From Parus major (lineage: Eukaryota; Chordata; Aves; Passeriformes; Paridae): a stretch of 64,000 nt of DNA. Shown piece after piece: positions 1 through 10,560 of this stretch. The stretch spans positions 29,496,629-29,560,628 of the forward strand of contig NC_031776.1 of assembly GCF_001522545.3 (NCBI RefSeq), given 5' to 3'. The notes under the pieces were generated by a model. It saw nothing but the letters and a program-made list of their open reading frames with translations, was not told the origin of the DNA and did no database searches. A program made the position numbers and the translations under genes. The first letter of the stretch is position 1; every line of letters starts with the position of its first letter.

Positions 1-92
1 TATAAAATTTTTGCAGGATTTGGGGTTTAGCTTCACACATGGGAAATCTGTCTCAATTTTGTGTAATGTGTTCAGGACATCTCCTTTAGGGG

Positions 93-124
93 CTGTACCA
101 GATTAGTTCTGTACCAGATTGGTG
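93..124. repeat. Two-copy 16-bp tandem repeat
   Basis: The 12-mer ctgtaccagatt occurs at 93-104 and again at 109-120. Each copy is followed by a short similar tail (agtt, then ggtg). This is a small local duplication, probably from replication slippage. No function is implied. Confidence 0.75.
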
Positions 125-220
125 GAAAATGACACCACTAGATCATTTCCCTGTAGCATGTAGGAGAAATTTTCGTGTAAATCTGACTTTTTAGAGGAAG
201 ATGACGATGCCTGTAACTTT

Positions 221-300
221 TAGTGTATTTTTTTTAAAAAATAAAAATATAAAAAAATAATTTTGTGAGAAATTGTGAAAAAATAAAATTTTTGAAATAT
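221..300. repeat. A/T low-complexity block
   Basis: This stretch is almost entirely A and T, with runs of T8, A6 and A7 broken by single T or G bases. It is ordinary low-complexity DNA as found between vertebrate genes, and it would be masked in a genome annotation. Confidence 0.7.
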
Positions 301-954
301 TACATGCTGTGCTTGGATCCTGCATCCTTCATGTTCCCAAGGATCAAACTTTACCATCCTTGTGCCTGCTGAGATTCCACCTGTGATATTTCACACTCAG
401 AGGTGGAACAGGGTGGATTAGGATCAGGCACAAAATCAGTGAGTCTCTAAATAATGTATCAGAGGAAGAACTTGTGGAGGAAGGAGGAGGGGCAGAAGCA
501 AGAAGTATTGATGTTAGGTCAGCCAAACATTCAAGCGTGTCTTTAGTAGGATGTTGTGGTAGTGAAGTTAAAGGAAAACTAGACATTTTAACAATAAGCC
601 AGAAACAAGATAAGATGTCTAGACATCAATAGCATTTACTGCATGAAAGATCTATCAAAGAAATACAGCAGACTAACTATAAAAGGCAAAGATGTTTTTA
701 GTTGTGGAGTGGTTTTTTCCCTTTAGCTTGCACAGTTCGTACTCAGTGACCTTCTCTCTCATCTCTCTCTGTGGTAGGAATCTCATCTGAAAATTTAGTT
801 TAAACTTGAAGTTTCCATTTGTGAATCAAAAAAATTCTGCAGAATAACAGTGCTCTTTAAAGAAAAGCTTAAAAATTAGATCAGTTACTGAAGAGGAGTT
901 ACTGGAATTTAGCTCATGATTCTTATGACTGAAAGATGAAAATATATTAAATTG

Positions 955-1085
955 TAATGCCACCCACATGCGATGTCACAGTGATTATTGCAATTAAATG
1001 TAATATTGCTAATGCATAATTTAATTATAAAATGTTAGAATGTTAATTAATATACCTTTTAGTATAATGCATACCTAGGAATTAA
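955..1085. promoter_or_regulatory. Homeodomain/POU-type motif cluster, possible enhancer
   Basis: The block holds caattaaatg, gctaatgcataatttaatta and gttaattaat, and the 9-mer taatgcata occurs twice (about 1012 and 1066). TAAT-core and ATGCAT-type words are binding sites for homeodomain and POU factors, and conserved non-coding elements in developmental gene deserts are often rich in them. AT-rich DNA also produces such words by chance, so this is a weak call based on density only. Confidence 0.2.
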
Positions 1086-1134
1086 TCAGCTCTGTGTATG
1101 AGAAGGGTGAAGTAGTTCTTGGTAGAGAGCCTCT

Positions 1135-1174
1135 AATTAACACTATAACATTAAACAATTAACACTATGGTGTT
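1135..1174. repeat. Short direct repeat with a small inverted repeat
   Basis: The 12-mer aattaacactat is present at 1135-1146 and 1157-1168, a period of 22 bp. The second copy runs into gtgtta, giving a perfect 6-bp inverted repeat (taacac / gtgtta) around a 4-bp loop. It is a local duplication without an evident role. Confidence 0.6.
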
Positions 1175-1779
1175 AGAGAAATATAACAAACATTCCATAA
1201 AACACAAAAAGGAAATGAGAAATCACAACATTGAGGGACAGATTTTCAGTGAGCTCCTCTGTGGATGGTAAAACCCCTGCAAATCCTGACAATGTGTTAT
1301 TTTTCTTCTGTTCAAGCACTCACAAAACATGACTGAATTAGCACTCTTCAGAAGGATTCCCTTTTCCAGAAGTCTTATTTTTGTTGATTTGGGAAATGGT
1401 TCATTGCAAATCATATTAAATTAGGGTGTCAGTACAGCAAGCAGTCATGTTTGACCATATTCCTTCATCATATCCCTGGCTATAGGAATTAGTTCCTGTG
1501 ATCCCCATCCTTTACATTAGTCTGTATCCACTTCCTACTGTGCAGAGAGGAACAGGAGTTTGGAAGTCAATAAAGAGCCACCAAGTGAAAGGATGATAAA
1601 CCATCTTCACAGCAGAAAATCCTGAGCAGAATTTTAGCTCAGTAAGGTAACAGCACAGTCCAGGTGCACAGCTGAAAGTTCTTGGGGCAATGAGGCCATT
1701 GCATTGTAATTAAACTCATACTGGAAAGGAAAATAATCAGCTCTGCAATGATGGTGGTTTTCCTTTTCCTTCCCCTTAG

Positions 1780-1955
1780 CCACGATGTTGTATGTGAATG
1801 GCAGAGACTGTAGGTGTGTCAAACCCCGAGCTGAGCTTGCTCAGAAGAAGCCATCCCATGCAGATATTCAGTTGTGCAGACCTTTTGTATGGGGCCACTG
1901 TCGCAACTGCAGCCATGAGCACTTGCACATGGAATTTTGCAAGAGGTCATGTTTT
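1780..1955 (+). CDS. Candidate internal exon or exon relic, Cys/His-rich segment
   Basis: An open frame runs from before the ATG at 1785 to a stop after 1970. The proposed exon, 1780-1955, is 176 nt. It follows a strong pyrimidine tract (about 1754-1777) ending in TTAG, and it ends at a GTAAAT sequence (1956-1961) that could serve as a donor. The peptide has cysteines at residues 9, 11, 31, 39, 42, 52 and 56, counted from the ATG. The core reads C31-x7-C39-x2-C42-x3-H46, with more His at 38, 44 and 48. This resembles a CCCH-type zinc finger, but the middle spacing (x2) is shorter than the usual x4-6, so I do not assign a family. The bases before GTAAAT (TTTT) are poor donor context. It could be a true exon of a long gene, a decayed exon, or chance. 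I do not recognise the protein. Confidence 0.25.
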
Positions 1956-1980
1956 GTAAATGCTCAAGAGTGAATAGTGT

Positions 1981-4900
1981 TGATTTCTTGGTGATATAGT
2001 ATTTTATTATATTCACCAAAGGGCAATGGATTTTCAGGCAAGACTCATGAGTTTCAGACAGCTGTCGAGATAAATACGATGGCAGAGGGCAGCAGTCACA
2101 TTTAAGACAGTTTTAGATATGTGTTTGTGAAGCAGTTGGGATAAAATTGCCACTCCTTGTTTCCACAGTGCATATTGATTTTTAAAGCTGCATTTATTCA
2201 ATATTTATTTGTCTTGCTCACACATGGAAGATTCCTGTTCATTAGAAAAATGGGCCCAGGTACCTACCCTGAGGAGTCCAGAGGTGAAAATCATACTGTT
2301 GCTACCTGAGCTGGCAGCAACATTTAATTGTAAGAAAACTTCATGCTGTCTTCTGCTTTTTCCAGCTTATGGGCTCATGTAATTAATCTTGTTCTGCTAA
2401 TACAGTAGGAGTGGAAGGTTTCCTCTGCTTAGACCATTTCATGTCCTTATAAAAAAATATTACCTGGTTAATTCTGTTCCTATTTCTGTGTTTATATTCG
2501 TGTATTGGGAAGTTTCTTTTCAGCACATCACTGCAGGAATTGAGCCTGAGATAAAGTTGTTGTTAGTAGTCAGTAATAGTGATCGAAGTATTGCTTAGAA
2601 TGTTCTAAAAGTGCCCATTTTGGAGAAGTGGCAGAACTGAAGCTGCAGGAAAGGATTTTTCACTGGCATGCTCTGTTATTATCTGAACATTTACACCAAA
2701 TAGCTCTTTAGCAGGAGCCTGAAACAGAAGAGTTGTGAGCAGCCTCAGCTATTTCAGTTTCAAAATGAACAGATGAAAAAATTCTTGGGCTGTTAAAACC
2801 TGAAAAATGAGGTTTCCTTATGTGAAAGACAGAAGGTGGGCTACAAAATTTCCACTAACTGCTAAGTGGATAGGGATACTCTACCCCCCCACCATTTTAT
2901 TTTCCTTTCATTTACTTCCCTTTATGATCTTATTTTTTTCTGGACTATTTTTGCTGAGAGTTGGCAGGCTTTACTTTCTTCTTAGAAAATGCTGTTCCTG
3001 AAGGAATGAGCTCTGGGGAAGTGATTCAGTTCACTCTGATGGTCGAGAACCCTTAATCAAATGAGATTTAAGAGCTTTGTTGATACTTATGTTTAAAAGA
3101 AAAATATTATAGGTCTAAATATTTGTATTAAATGCACTATCTCACATTCACATAATATTTACTCCAGTTCCAAGAAAAAAACAGAAATAATAATTGTATA
3201 ATTCCTTTGGAGCACCTGACAGTGTTTATTTAATGTTAGAAATTTCCAGCTGGAATGCGAATTTAGGGGTAGTCCATGTCTTGCTGGAGATGCAGAATTG
3301 TTATTTTTATGTATAAGCAGGAGCCATTGTGGTTTGGCATGAACTAAAGATTTACCTACTTTTTAAACATTGTGCTGTTTCATCCAATGCTTGGGTACTT
3401 TTCAGTAAATTCATACTTCCCATGGAGTTTTAAAAAACATGAAATCCTTTTTGTATTTGCAGGAATTTTTAAGCTACATAAAAATAACCAGTTTATTATG
3501 ACATCTTGTCACAGTTAAAATGCTAAACTTTTGTTTAGAAATATTTAGAATGTTATGGAGGGAACATGTTCTTTGTGTGCCCACCCTCATTTTCAGCATT
3601 GCCTTCTGCAGAACCTTTCCCTGGGGCAGAGGGCATCAGAGGTATAAAAGCTGTGATTCAGGTGAACATGGCACATGTGTGCCCTTGGTGTCTCATGCTC
3701 ACCTTCCCCATTTCTTGTAATATTAATCTCAGAGACAACTTTGACACCATATCATTTTTTTTTCCTTTAACTTACCATAATAAATGTAATGTTCACAGAA
3801 GGCGCCTGACTGACAGATCCAGAGAATAAAATTATTCATGAGGCAGGTAGTTATAGTTTAGACAGGGATCAATCTTGTGGTTGCCATACTCTTGACTTGG
3901 AGGACTTAGTGGGATTTCTGACTGAATGAAACAATTGGAAACCAATTTGATTCTTCTTACATTGTCCATAAATGAAAAAAAAAACCAGATTTGAAGATGC
4001 ATCAAAGTCAGACTGCTAGTCTGTCATTTGCAAGTGTGAGGCCAATAGCAGCTATTCATTCTTGGCCTGGAAAAGAGCATCCCAAGAGCTGTTTTACCTC
4101 CAAATGTGCTTAAAAACACCTACAGAGAGGTGAAATTGTGGCTTGAATAGTGGAGACACCAGGGAATCCTGGATGTGCTAAAACCTTTCCTCAGCTGCAC
4201 TTATCTTTTTACTCCACTGACAGCAAGGTGAAGGAGTGCTCCAGAACAACCTGACCCCTCTCTTCACCTTTGTTGGGGAATTTTAACACAATTATTCTCT
4301 TCCTGGCTGGTCAAACTCATTCAAGGAACAGATTAAACACAGGTATCTCATGATAACTGCACTGCAGCAGGAAAACATGTCCTTGCTGGCACATCTCTGT
4401 ATCAAAGCCAGACTCCCTGATGCTGAAGGAGACTGAGGGAAGAGTTCATGTTCCTGGTCTGCTTTCATTGCTGTTGTTTTCACTAGAGATGCTAATAAGA
4501 ATTTATGATGCTGTAAACTGAAAGGACCTCTGGAAGTGCTGCTTGTCAGTGAGATTGTTTCTGGTGGGTCTGACTGTGGTGGTGCTTCTATTATTATTTA
4601 TTATTATTATTTTAAGCTGTTAGGACTTTTCTGATCTGACTTCTGCAGGCACAAGGTCAAGCTAACTTCACAGGAAATGAATGCATTGAATTCAAATGTG
4701 TCTACACATGATGCAGTTTAACTCATGCCTTTGTTTTGCTTATGAAACAGTCTGGAGAGTGTAGAAAGACAAATTAAATTAGAACCTGAGTTAGTTCCCA
4801 TCACAGAGCTCAAACTTAGCCTTCCTCAGCACATAAATTTGTAAGAGTTTGTTCAGGGGTTGATCAAGAAACATATTTGTGCTTCACCCTCTCAGGGCAT

Positions 4901-5965
4901 GCAGCTTGCTGCAGCCATCTGCTCTCATCCCCCCTCCTTTTAGTGTAGCAAATCTGAGGCTAAAATATTGATAAACAATCTCTGCTGCTAAATTAGGACT
5001 TAAACAGTAAAGAGAAGGGATGTGAGCTTGAACTTCTCCAGATATTCATGTTACATGTGCTGCTGTTAAAATTATGGTGATAAGGAACATGAAAGATCTG
5101 ATGTGTGATAACTGTTTTCAAGTAATTTTAGTTATGTTTGCAGTAGAGATGATGAAAAGAGACTCCCAGACAAATCTCCTGTATCCACAGACAGCTTAGA
5201 TGTTCAGGTTTATGTACTTGGGGTAACACAAAGAACTTCTGAACTTAACATAAAAGACAGGACAGGGGGAGATGAGAAAAATAAGATTTGGATAAGGCCA
5301 GAGCATTAATTTCAGTACTTAGAGAGGGGGGAGAAGGAAAGAGGGGTATGACTCTTATTACCAGATTATTTTTTTTGAATTGAGACACTTATATTTGCAA
5401 TATGATAAACATCCCTTTGCATAGCACATCTCTGGCTCAGCAGAATGATTTGGGAATTTTTGCTGCCTTACCCTTCCAATCCAGAAGTTGTCAGGTTCAG
5501 CAGCCTTCAGAAACACCTTTTAGACAGAATGAGATCTGTGATAGGACATGCCAGAAAAAGAGAGAAGTTTTCTGCAGTTATTTCCTTGTCTATAGAAAGT
5601 GGTACTGAAGGAACACAGGCACACTAAAAGAAAATAAAGAGATGGGTTTTTTGGAGAGATCACTGCTGAGGAAAGCACCTGCCATCACAGCCACAGTAAT
5701 AAAAAGATTTGTGAATGCCATTTTATTTCCTGCTTCTAAAAATGTCAGCTGCTTTGCCTCCTTTGCTGTGGTTTCCAGGTTCCTGGAGGCTGCTCCCAGT
5801 GCCTGCCCAGACTGTGCTGGTTCTCCCCAGTATAACAAGAATATGGTAGATCCCTTCTTCATCCCTTGTGTGGTGTTAAATCAGTGAAAACTGCATTTCC
5901 AGCATGTCTGAAAGCCATTCCAGCCCCTTCCTGCTCTGAGCAAACCCCTCTCCCAAGGCAGTGGC
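1981..5965. other. Non-coding DNA, no gene seen
   Basis: Open frames here are all below 100 codons, lie in conflicting frames and resemble nothing known. The segment is AT-rich, with a TTA microsatellite near 4589 and scattered A/T runs. A GC-richer stretch around 5750-5960 gives overlapping open frames on both strands, as expected from reduced stop frequency. No splice-bounded coding segment stands out. Confidence 0.6.
4589..4612. repeat. (TTA)n-type microsatellite
   Basis: This is an imperfect run of ATT/TTA units, interrupted once by an extra T, about 24 bp long. It is an ordinary trinucleotide microsatellite, potentially length-polymorphic. Confidence 0.8.
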
Positions 5966-5971
5966 TACACA

Positions 5972-6032
5972 GTGCTGTGACCTTGATTTAGGTAATTTTG
6001 CCATGTCTCTTAGCTCTGCCTCATTTTCTCTG
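5972..6032 (-). mobile_element. Possible ancient MIR-type SINE remnant
   Basis: Read on the plus strand, the stretch contains gctgtgaccttg, then a diverged spacer with gtaatttt and tctct, then ctctgcctcattttctc. The order and spacing resemble the reverse complement of the MIR core as I remember it: a GTGACCTTGGGCAAG block, a CTTAACCTCTCTG block, and TGCCTCAGTTTCC. MIR elements are very old tRNA-derived SINEs that survive as short, highly diverged pieces in amniote genomes. With this divergence, chance resemblance cannot be excluded; a profile search would settle it. Confidence 0.35.
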
Positions 6033-8199
6033 CTCCTGTTCAGCCATCTGAGGATCTCCAATGTGTTAAGTAGTCTGACTTTCAGGAAAGTTAATTAAAG
6101 CCCCAGCCTTAATGCTACCTTAATATTTGCTGCTTTAATTTGATTTTTATGTATGTAGTTTTCTCCATCAAAGTGCCAAAATGTGCTGTAATTTAAACAC
6201 AGTGGTGTCTGATTACCAAACAACTGCAGCATCTTAGAGGCTACAATTTCCCATAACAACAAGAAATGTCTTGGTCCTTGACTCATGTAAACAGTGTTTC
6301 ACAAACCTGTGAAGGCAGGAAATCACATCTTTTCACCACAAAGGAAGATATACACTAAATCTAGGAGCAAAAAAAAAAAAAATCCCTTTTGTCCAGTCAT
6401 GAGCTGTACTTTTATTTGGAGGTCTGAAAACACTGCTCTGAGATTGATGATATATAATGAGTACTAATCTGAGATCCTGGTGCATTGTATAAAGTTGTGG
6501 AGATAGAAAATTGTATTTTTCATGTCTTATTTGCAGTGAAACACCTAATTGGAAATTGCAAAATGTGTCTGTAGCATTTTTGCTTTCTGCCTGGCTGTGG
6601 GTTTTGGCTTTATTTAAACATTGTTTCAGCATATTCCTGGCTAATAATGGTAGGTGTTTTACATCATTTTAGCAAAGTGGAACATTGGACTTGTATGACT
6701 GAAAATCTATATTGCCATTTTTCATTTTTATTATTGCTTTTTCATAATTAGGCAATAAATATAAGCTATGCTGATCTGTGTGATTATGGCAAGATTTCTT
6801 GCATACTGCAAAGAATGAGGGAGTAGGTGGAAAAAGATTCCATCTATGCTAGGAAAAAAGTAAAGTTAATCTTTTGGTATGTTGCTTGCTGTTTTTCTAC
6901 ATCAAAAATGTGTTTGGGCCACGTGGCAAAAAAATAAAAAGAAAAAGGTGATTGTCCCCAGGTCATATATCAGTAAGTTTTTCTGGTAAATTAGACTGGG
7001 ACACAGTTCTTTGACATTTTTTTGAGTGCAAAGTGCCTCTACTCATCTTTTCAGAGTAACTGCAATGAAGAGCAGATGTGATGTGTTTGAACCATTTGCC
7101 TACAAAGATCTGGTCTCCATTTAATGAATGCAATTGCAGATATTTTTTCCAAGAAACAGGGAAGAAAATACATCCTTTTACCTTGTGTAGCTACAGTTTC
7201 TGGGTATTTGATAAAAAGAACAGACAAAATCACACAAGTAGGGCTCTGCCATCTGTAAGTCAGGCAGGGGAATTAGCAAGCACATTGGAAATTGGAAGTG
7301 AGCTGGCAGAGTTATTTATCACATTACTGTGTACTCTGCAGCATTGTTAATGATCACAAATGTAAATTGTTGTCAGAGCTGCAGAAGGACTTTGCTCCTC
7401 ACTCACAGGTTCTCAGTGCCAAATTTCTGCCCATCCTCTTTGTGACTGGATGTAAAATCTTCCCATCACTATTTACACAAAAACAAAAACTCTGCTACCA
7501 CATTACAGCATTGCAATCACACTTTTGTTATGTTTAGTGTATTTATCTTTTTGTTTTGCATTACTACAATAATTTCCCATATGATAAAAATGATAATACT
7601 TGTGTCATAATAATGTAACTCTACAAAGAAATGTCTGTAAGTGTCCTTAAATTCAGAAGATCAATGTTGAGAAAAAAACCCCCATGTTTTAACAGCTTTG
7701 TGAGCCTTAGGAAAGTTCTAGTTTCAAGTTTTCTGCTTTTGTTTTGATTAGTAGGGTTCAGAGCACATTTAAATCAAGAAATTGTGTTTCAAATTGTATC
7801 TTTTTTCTTTCAGTCTGTTTAGGTTGAATCTTTTCCTTCAAAGCTGACTTACATTTGGCTTTTAACTTAATATCCTAATGTGTTACGGTCTTTGATCTTT
7901 CAGAGTGTTGAACTGTTTTATTGAAACTCCCAAACGGGACCAGAGGCTCTCCTGATGTTCATGATGTTTCTAATAAGTCTGGCAGTAAATGAATTAACTC
8001 AGTGTCCTTGCTGGTAATAAAGATGGATTCAAAAGTGTTGTTTTTGGGGATCAGTTGTGAGACCTTTCCCACAGTTTTTTCCTAGATGAAAAGAATTAAT
8101 AATTATGAAGTCAGTGCTCTTGAAGTAGCAGGATATGCAATGGCTGTACTAAATGAGTGCTGGAGTTTGCTATAATATGTCCAGATACATCATGCTAGG
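6033..8199. other. Non-coding DNA, no gene seen
   Basis: AT-rich sequence with short, unrecognised open frames only. It has an A14 run at 6369-6382 and several T-rich tracts. I see no repeat family, RNA gene or splice-bounded open frame here. Confidence 0.6.
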
Positions 8200-8275
8200 A
8201 GTTAGGGAAAAAAACCCCAAAAAATAGAAAAAAAACCCCAAAACCAGAAACCCTAACTTTGGCGGAAAAACCCCC
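8200..8275. repeat. A/C-rich low-complexity block inside a TTAGGG-type inverted repeat
   Basis: The 8-mer agttaggg at 8200-8207 has its exact reverse complement, ccctaact, at 8251-8258. Between them lie two similar A-run/CCCC/A-run units (A7-CCCC-A6 from 8208, A8-CCCC-A4 from 8228). A further A5-C5 run follows at 8266-8275. The arms include the vertebrate telomere hexamer once each, but there is no telomeric array. It is probably a simple low-complexity tract; I see no mobile-element structure around it. Confidence 0.6.
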
Positions 8276-10300
8276 TAGTACCCTCTGGTCTTATTTTTAT
8301 TTTTCCCTCTGGAGTTCTGGAAATGAATGAGTTTCTAAACAGGTTGTGTGCATATGGGCTTGAAAACATTTGATCTTATTTTTTTTTTCTTTTTGATATA
8401 AAAATAAATCCATTTTCTCTCGTGGAATCAAGCATAGTCCATTTAAATTTCTTCACATGTTGGCTGATTGGCATCCCCTCAGGAGAAAAAGGCCTGCACA
8501 GAACATTATTAAGGGTTGGTTTCCTTAGAGACTCTGCTGTGGAATTGTGGCAGTGTTTATTAGGTAGTGCTGTGCAGAGCAGGATGTCTGCTTTATAAAA
8601 CCTCTGGAAAATGGGACTTTTAAATAGGTCCAGGTTTTTAAAAGTGGTGATCCACTGATTATTGCCAACATACAGAGAGCTGGGATGGCAGCAAGTAACT
8701 GTATTTTCATGACAATGTGAATTTCCCAAAAATTCTATCCTTGTCCCAGTTTACAACCTGAAATATAGAACTCAATATAATTTAATGAAATATTGTCAAA
8801 TCCACCATTTTCTAATGAAAGGCTCTTTAAACTGAAACACTTGTGAATATTCCAACTGCCACAGCATTTCCTGGATCTATGCTGTTGTTACTGCTTATTT
8901 TTTGTGTTTGCTGATAGAAACAAAAGCACTTGGTGAAATAATCGATTTGTTTGTAGATAATTGCAGTTAAAAAAAAATCTATTTCTCACCCTGTAGATTT
9001 TTCCATTGCTTTTGGAATCCTCTGGGAGATGTGATTCACTGTCTCCTTCTCTCTAGATGTGGTAATTCCCAAGTCCTTTTCCTGATCTGCAAGCAATGTT
9101 TTCTCTCTCAGCATTATATATGTAATTAATTTCATATATCATGCACATACTGAATCACATTCAGTGCATTTTCAAGTTTTTTGTCTGATATTTATACTCA
9201 GTTTTTTAATTACTTCAAAATCTTTTTAAAAGTAACTGAAAAACATTCCTGGTGTTTCATTTGACAAATAGAGGCTGCTCCAAAGTAGCAGACCTTTAAC
9301 TGCAGTGCTGAAATGTCAGGCAGCAGTTGGCTGTCCTCAGTCCCAGCCTTTCATTCAGCCCAACTTTGTTTGCCTTCTTTGGATAGATGAGACAGCAGCT
9401 TGAGGCCACAAGAGTTTTGTTACAGCCCATTTTGCCCTGTCTCCCCTGTTTATCTGAAAGGTTTTTAAAACCTTGCACAGCGCATTGTATCATGTCTGCA
9501 GAATTTAATTGGATTTGGATTTAAAGAAATCCATAATTCCATTGCATAGTTTTATTATTTTTGCATGCAGTGCCACTCACCTGGGACTGTGAGTTCAAAC
9601 ACAAGGGACATCCACACCTGTTTCATGGGCTGTAAACCTACAGGTTTCTCCTCAGTGGCAGAGGTGGAAGCTCTGTGGAATTTGCAGTGTGGGTATGGCT
9701 CCAGTGATGAACTGGCTACAGCTTCCCAAATTGACTGATCCCAAGGGTTCTGTGGGAATTGTAGCTAGTGACTGTTTGCTTTCAATCAAAGGAGTTACAG
9801 ATATGTAGAAAAAGTCACTACAGGCATGGGTGGTTATGCATAAGTAAATTACTGGTAAACAATAATTCTGGTTGAGAGCTCCTTGGCCTCTGAACAAACC
9901 ACAACGTTGAAAAGTCTGGAGAAGGCCAAAGAGGGAATCTCTTGATGGAGCCTGTTACTGCATGTTTCCAACCACATCCAAAACACTCCACAGATTTGCA
10001 GAAACTTTTAATGTGTCTCTGTGGTGAGGGGTTTTGGTGCTTTGACCACTTCTGAATGTCAGAAGAGCAGTGGTGAACCTGCAGATGAGTGTCCCCAGGT
10101 AAATATGTGTGAAGCAGAGGGAATTCATCCAAAAGCGTCTTTAAGGACCCAAGAGGAAAGAAGGGGAAGTGAACTGCCTTTAAACTACTCCTGTGCATGT
10201 AGAGAAAGCCTCAAGTAGAGCTTTCTCCACTGCTCAGATACCACAGATCCAGAAGGGAGGAATTTTGTCACCCAGGCCAGAAGAACAAATAACTTTGTTC
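8276..10300. other. Non-coding DNA, no gene seen
   Basis: Open frames reach 126 codons (9818-10198, minus strand) but match no protein family I know, and they overlap other open frames. Composition becomes less AT-rich from about 9550. No recognisable repeat or RNA gene. Confidence 0.55.
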
Positions 10301-10310
10301 AAACACTTGG

Positions 10311-10560
10311 AGTGCCCGGGCTGACCCTCGGGCCGGGTGAGACGCAGCGCGCTGTGTTCCTGTGTCCTCTGAGGCTGCCCCTGGAACTGAGCACCCCCAG
10401 CTTCTCTGCTCCCCTGCCACTCCAGGGACTCACACTGGCCCTCTTGGCTTTGAACTCCGGAATCCAGGATCAACTATTTCTCGTTCTTCTCTTTCTTCTC
10501 TTTCTGGCCCTGCTGCTCTCTGCTGTTACTCTGCAGCCCGTAAGGAGGAAAAGACAGTGC
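10311..10560. promoter_or_regulatory. Small GC-rich patch with CpG cluster
   Basis: Six CpG dinucleotides fall between 10317 and 10351 (at 10317, 10329, 10334, 10343, 10348 and 10350), in a window that is otherwise strongly CpG-depleted. The DNA stays GC-rich to about 10440, with single CpGs later. The sequence gggtgagacg at about 10335 contains GTGAGA, a fair splice-donor match. An open frame from 10312 encodes 100 residues, with a hydrophobic stretch at roughly residues 55-75 followed by RRKR, but this reflects CTT/CTC-rich composition and I do not recognise it. Possible readings are a minor promoter, an alternative first exon, or a chance GC patch. It is too short for a standard CpG island. 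Confidence 0.25.

Larger units (their letters stand above)
1..1779. other. AT-rich non-coding DNA, no gene seen
   Basis: All frames are broken by frequent stops, and the one open stretch (344-586, minus strand, 80 codons) is Ser/Pro/Leu-rich and unlike any protein I know. The segment contains a two-copy 16-bp tandem repeat near 93, an A/T low-complexity block at about 221-300, and a 22-bp-spaced repeat of a 12-mer at 1135 and 1157. The motif cluster at 955-1085 is listed separately. Nothing indicates transcription. Confidence 0.6.

Noticed and set aside
5148..5245. C/D box snoRNA suggested by ATGATGA
   Set aside because: No terminal stem or properly spaced D box was found, so the match is to a single short motif.
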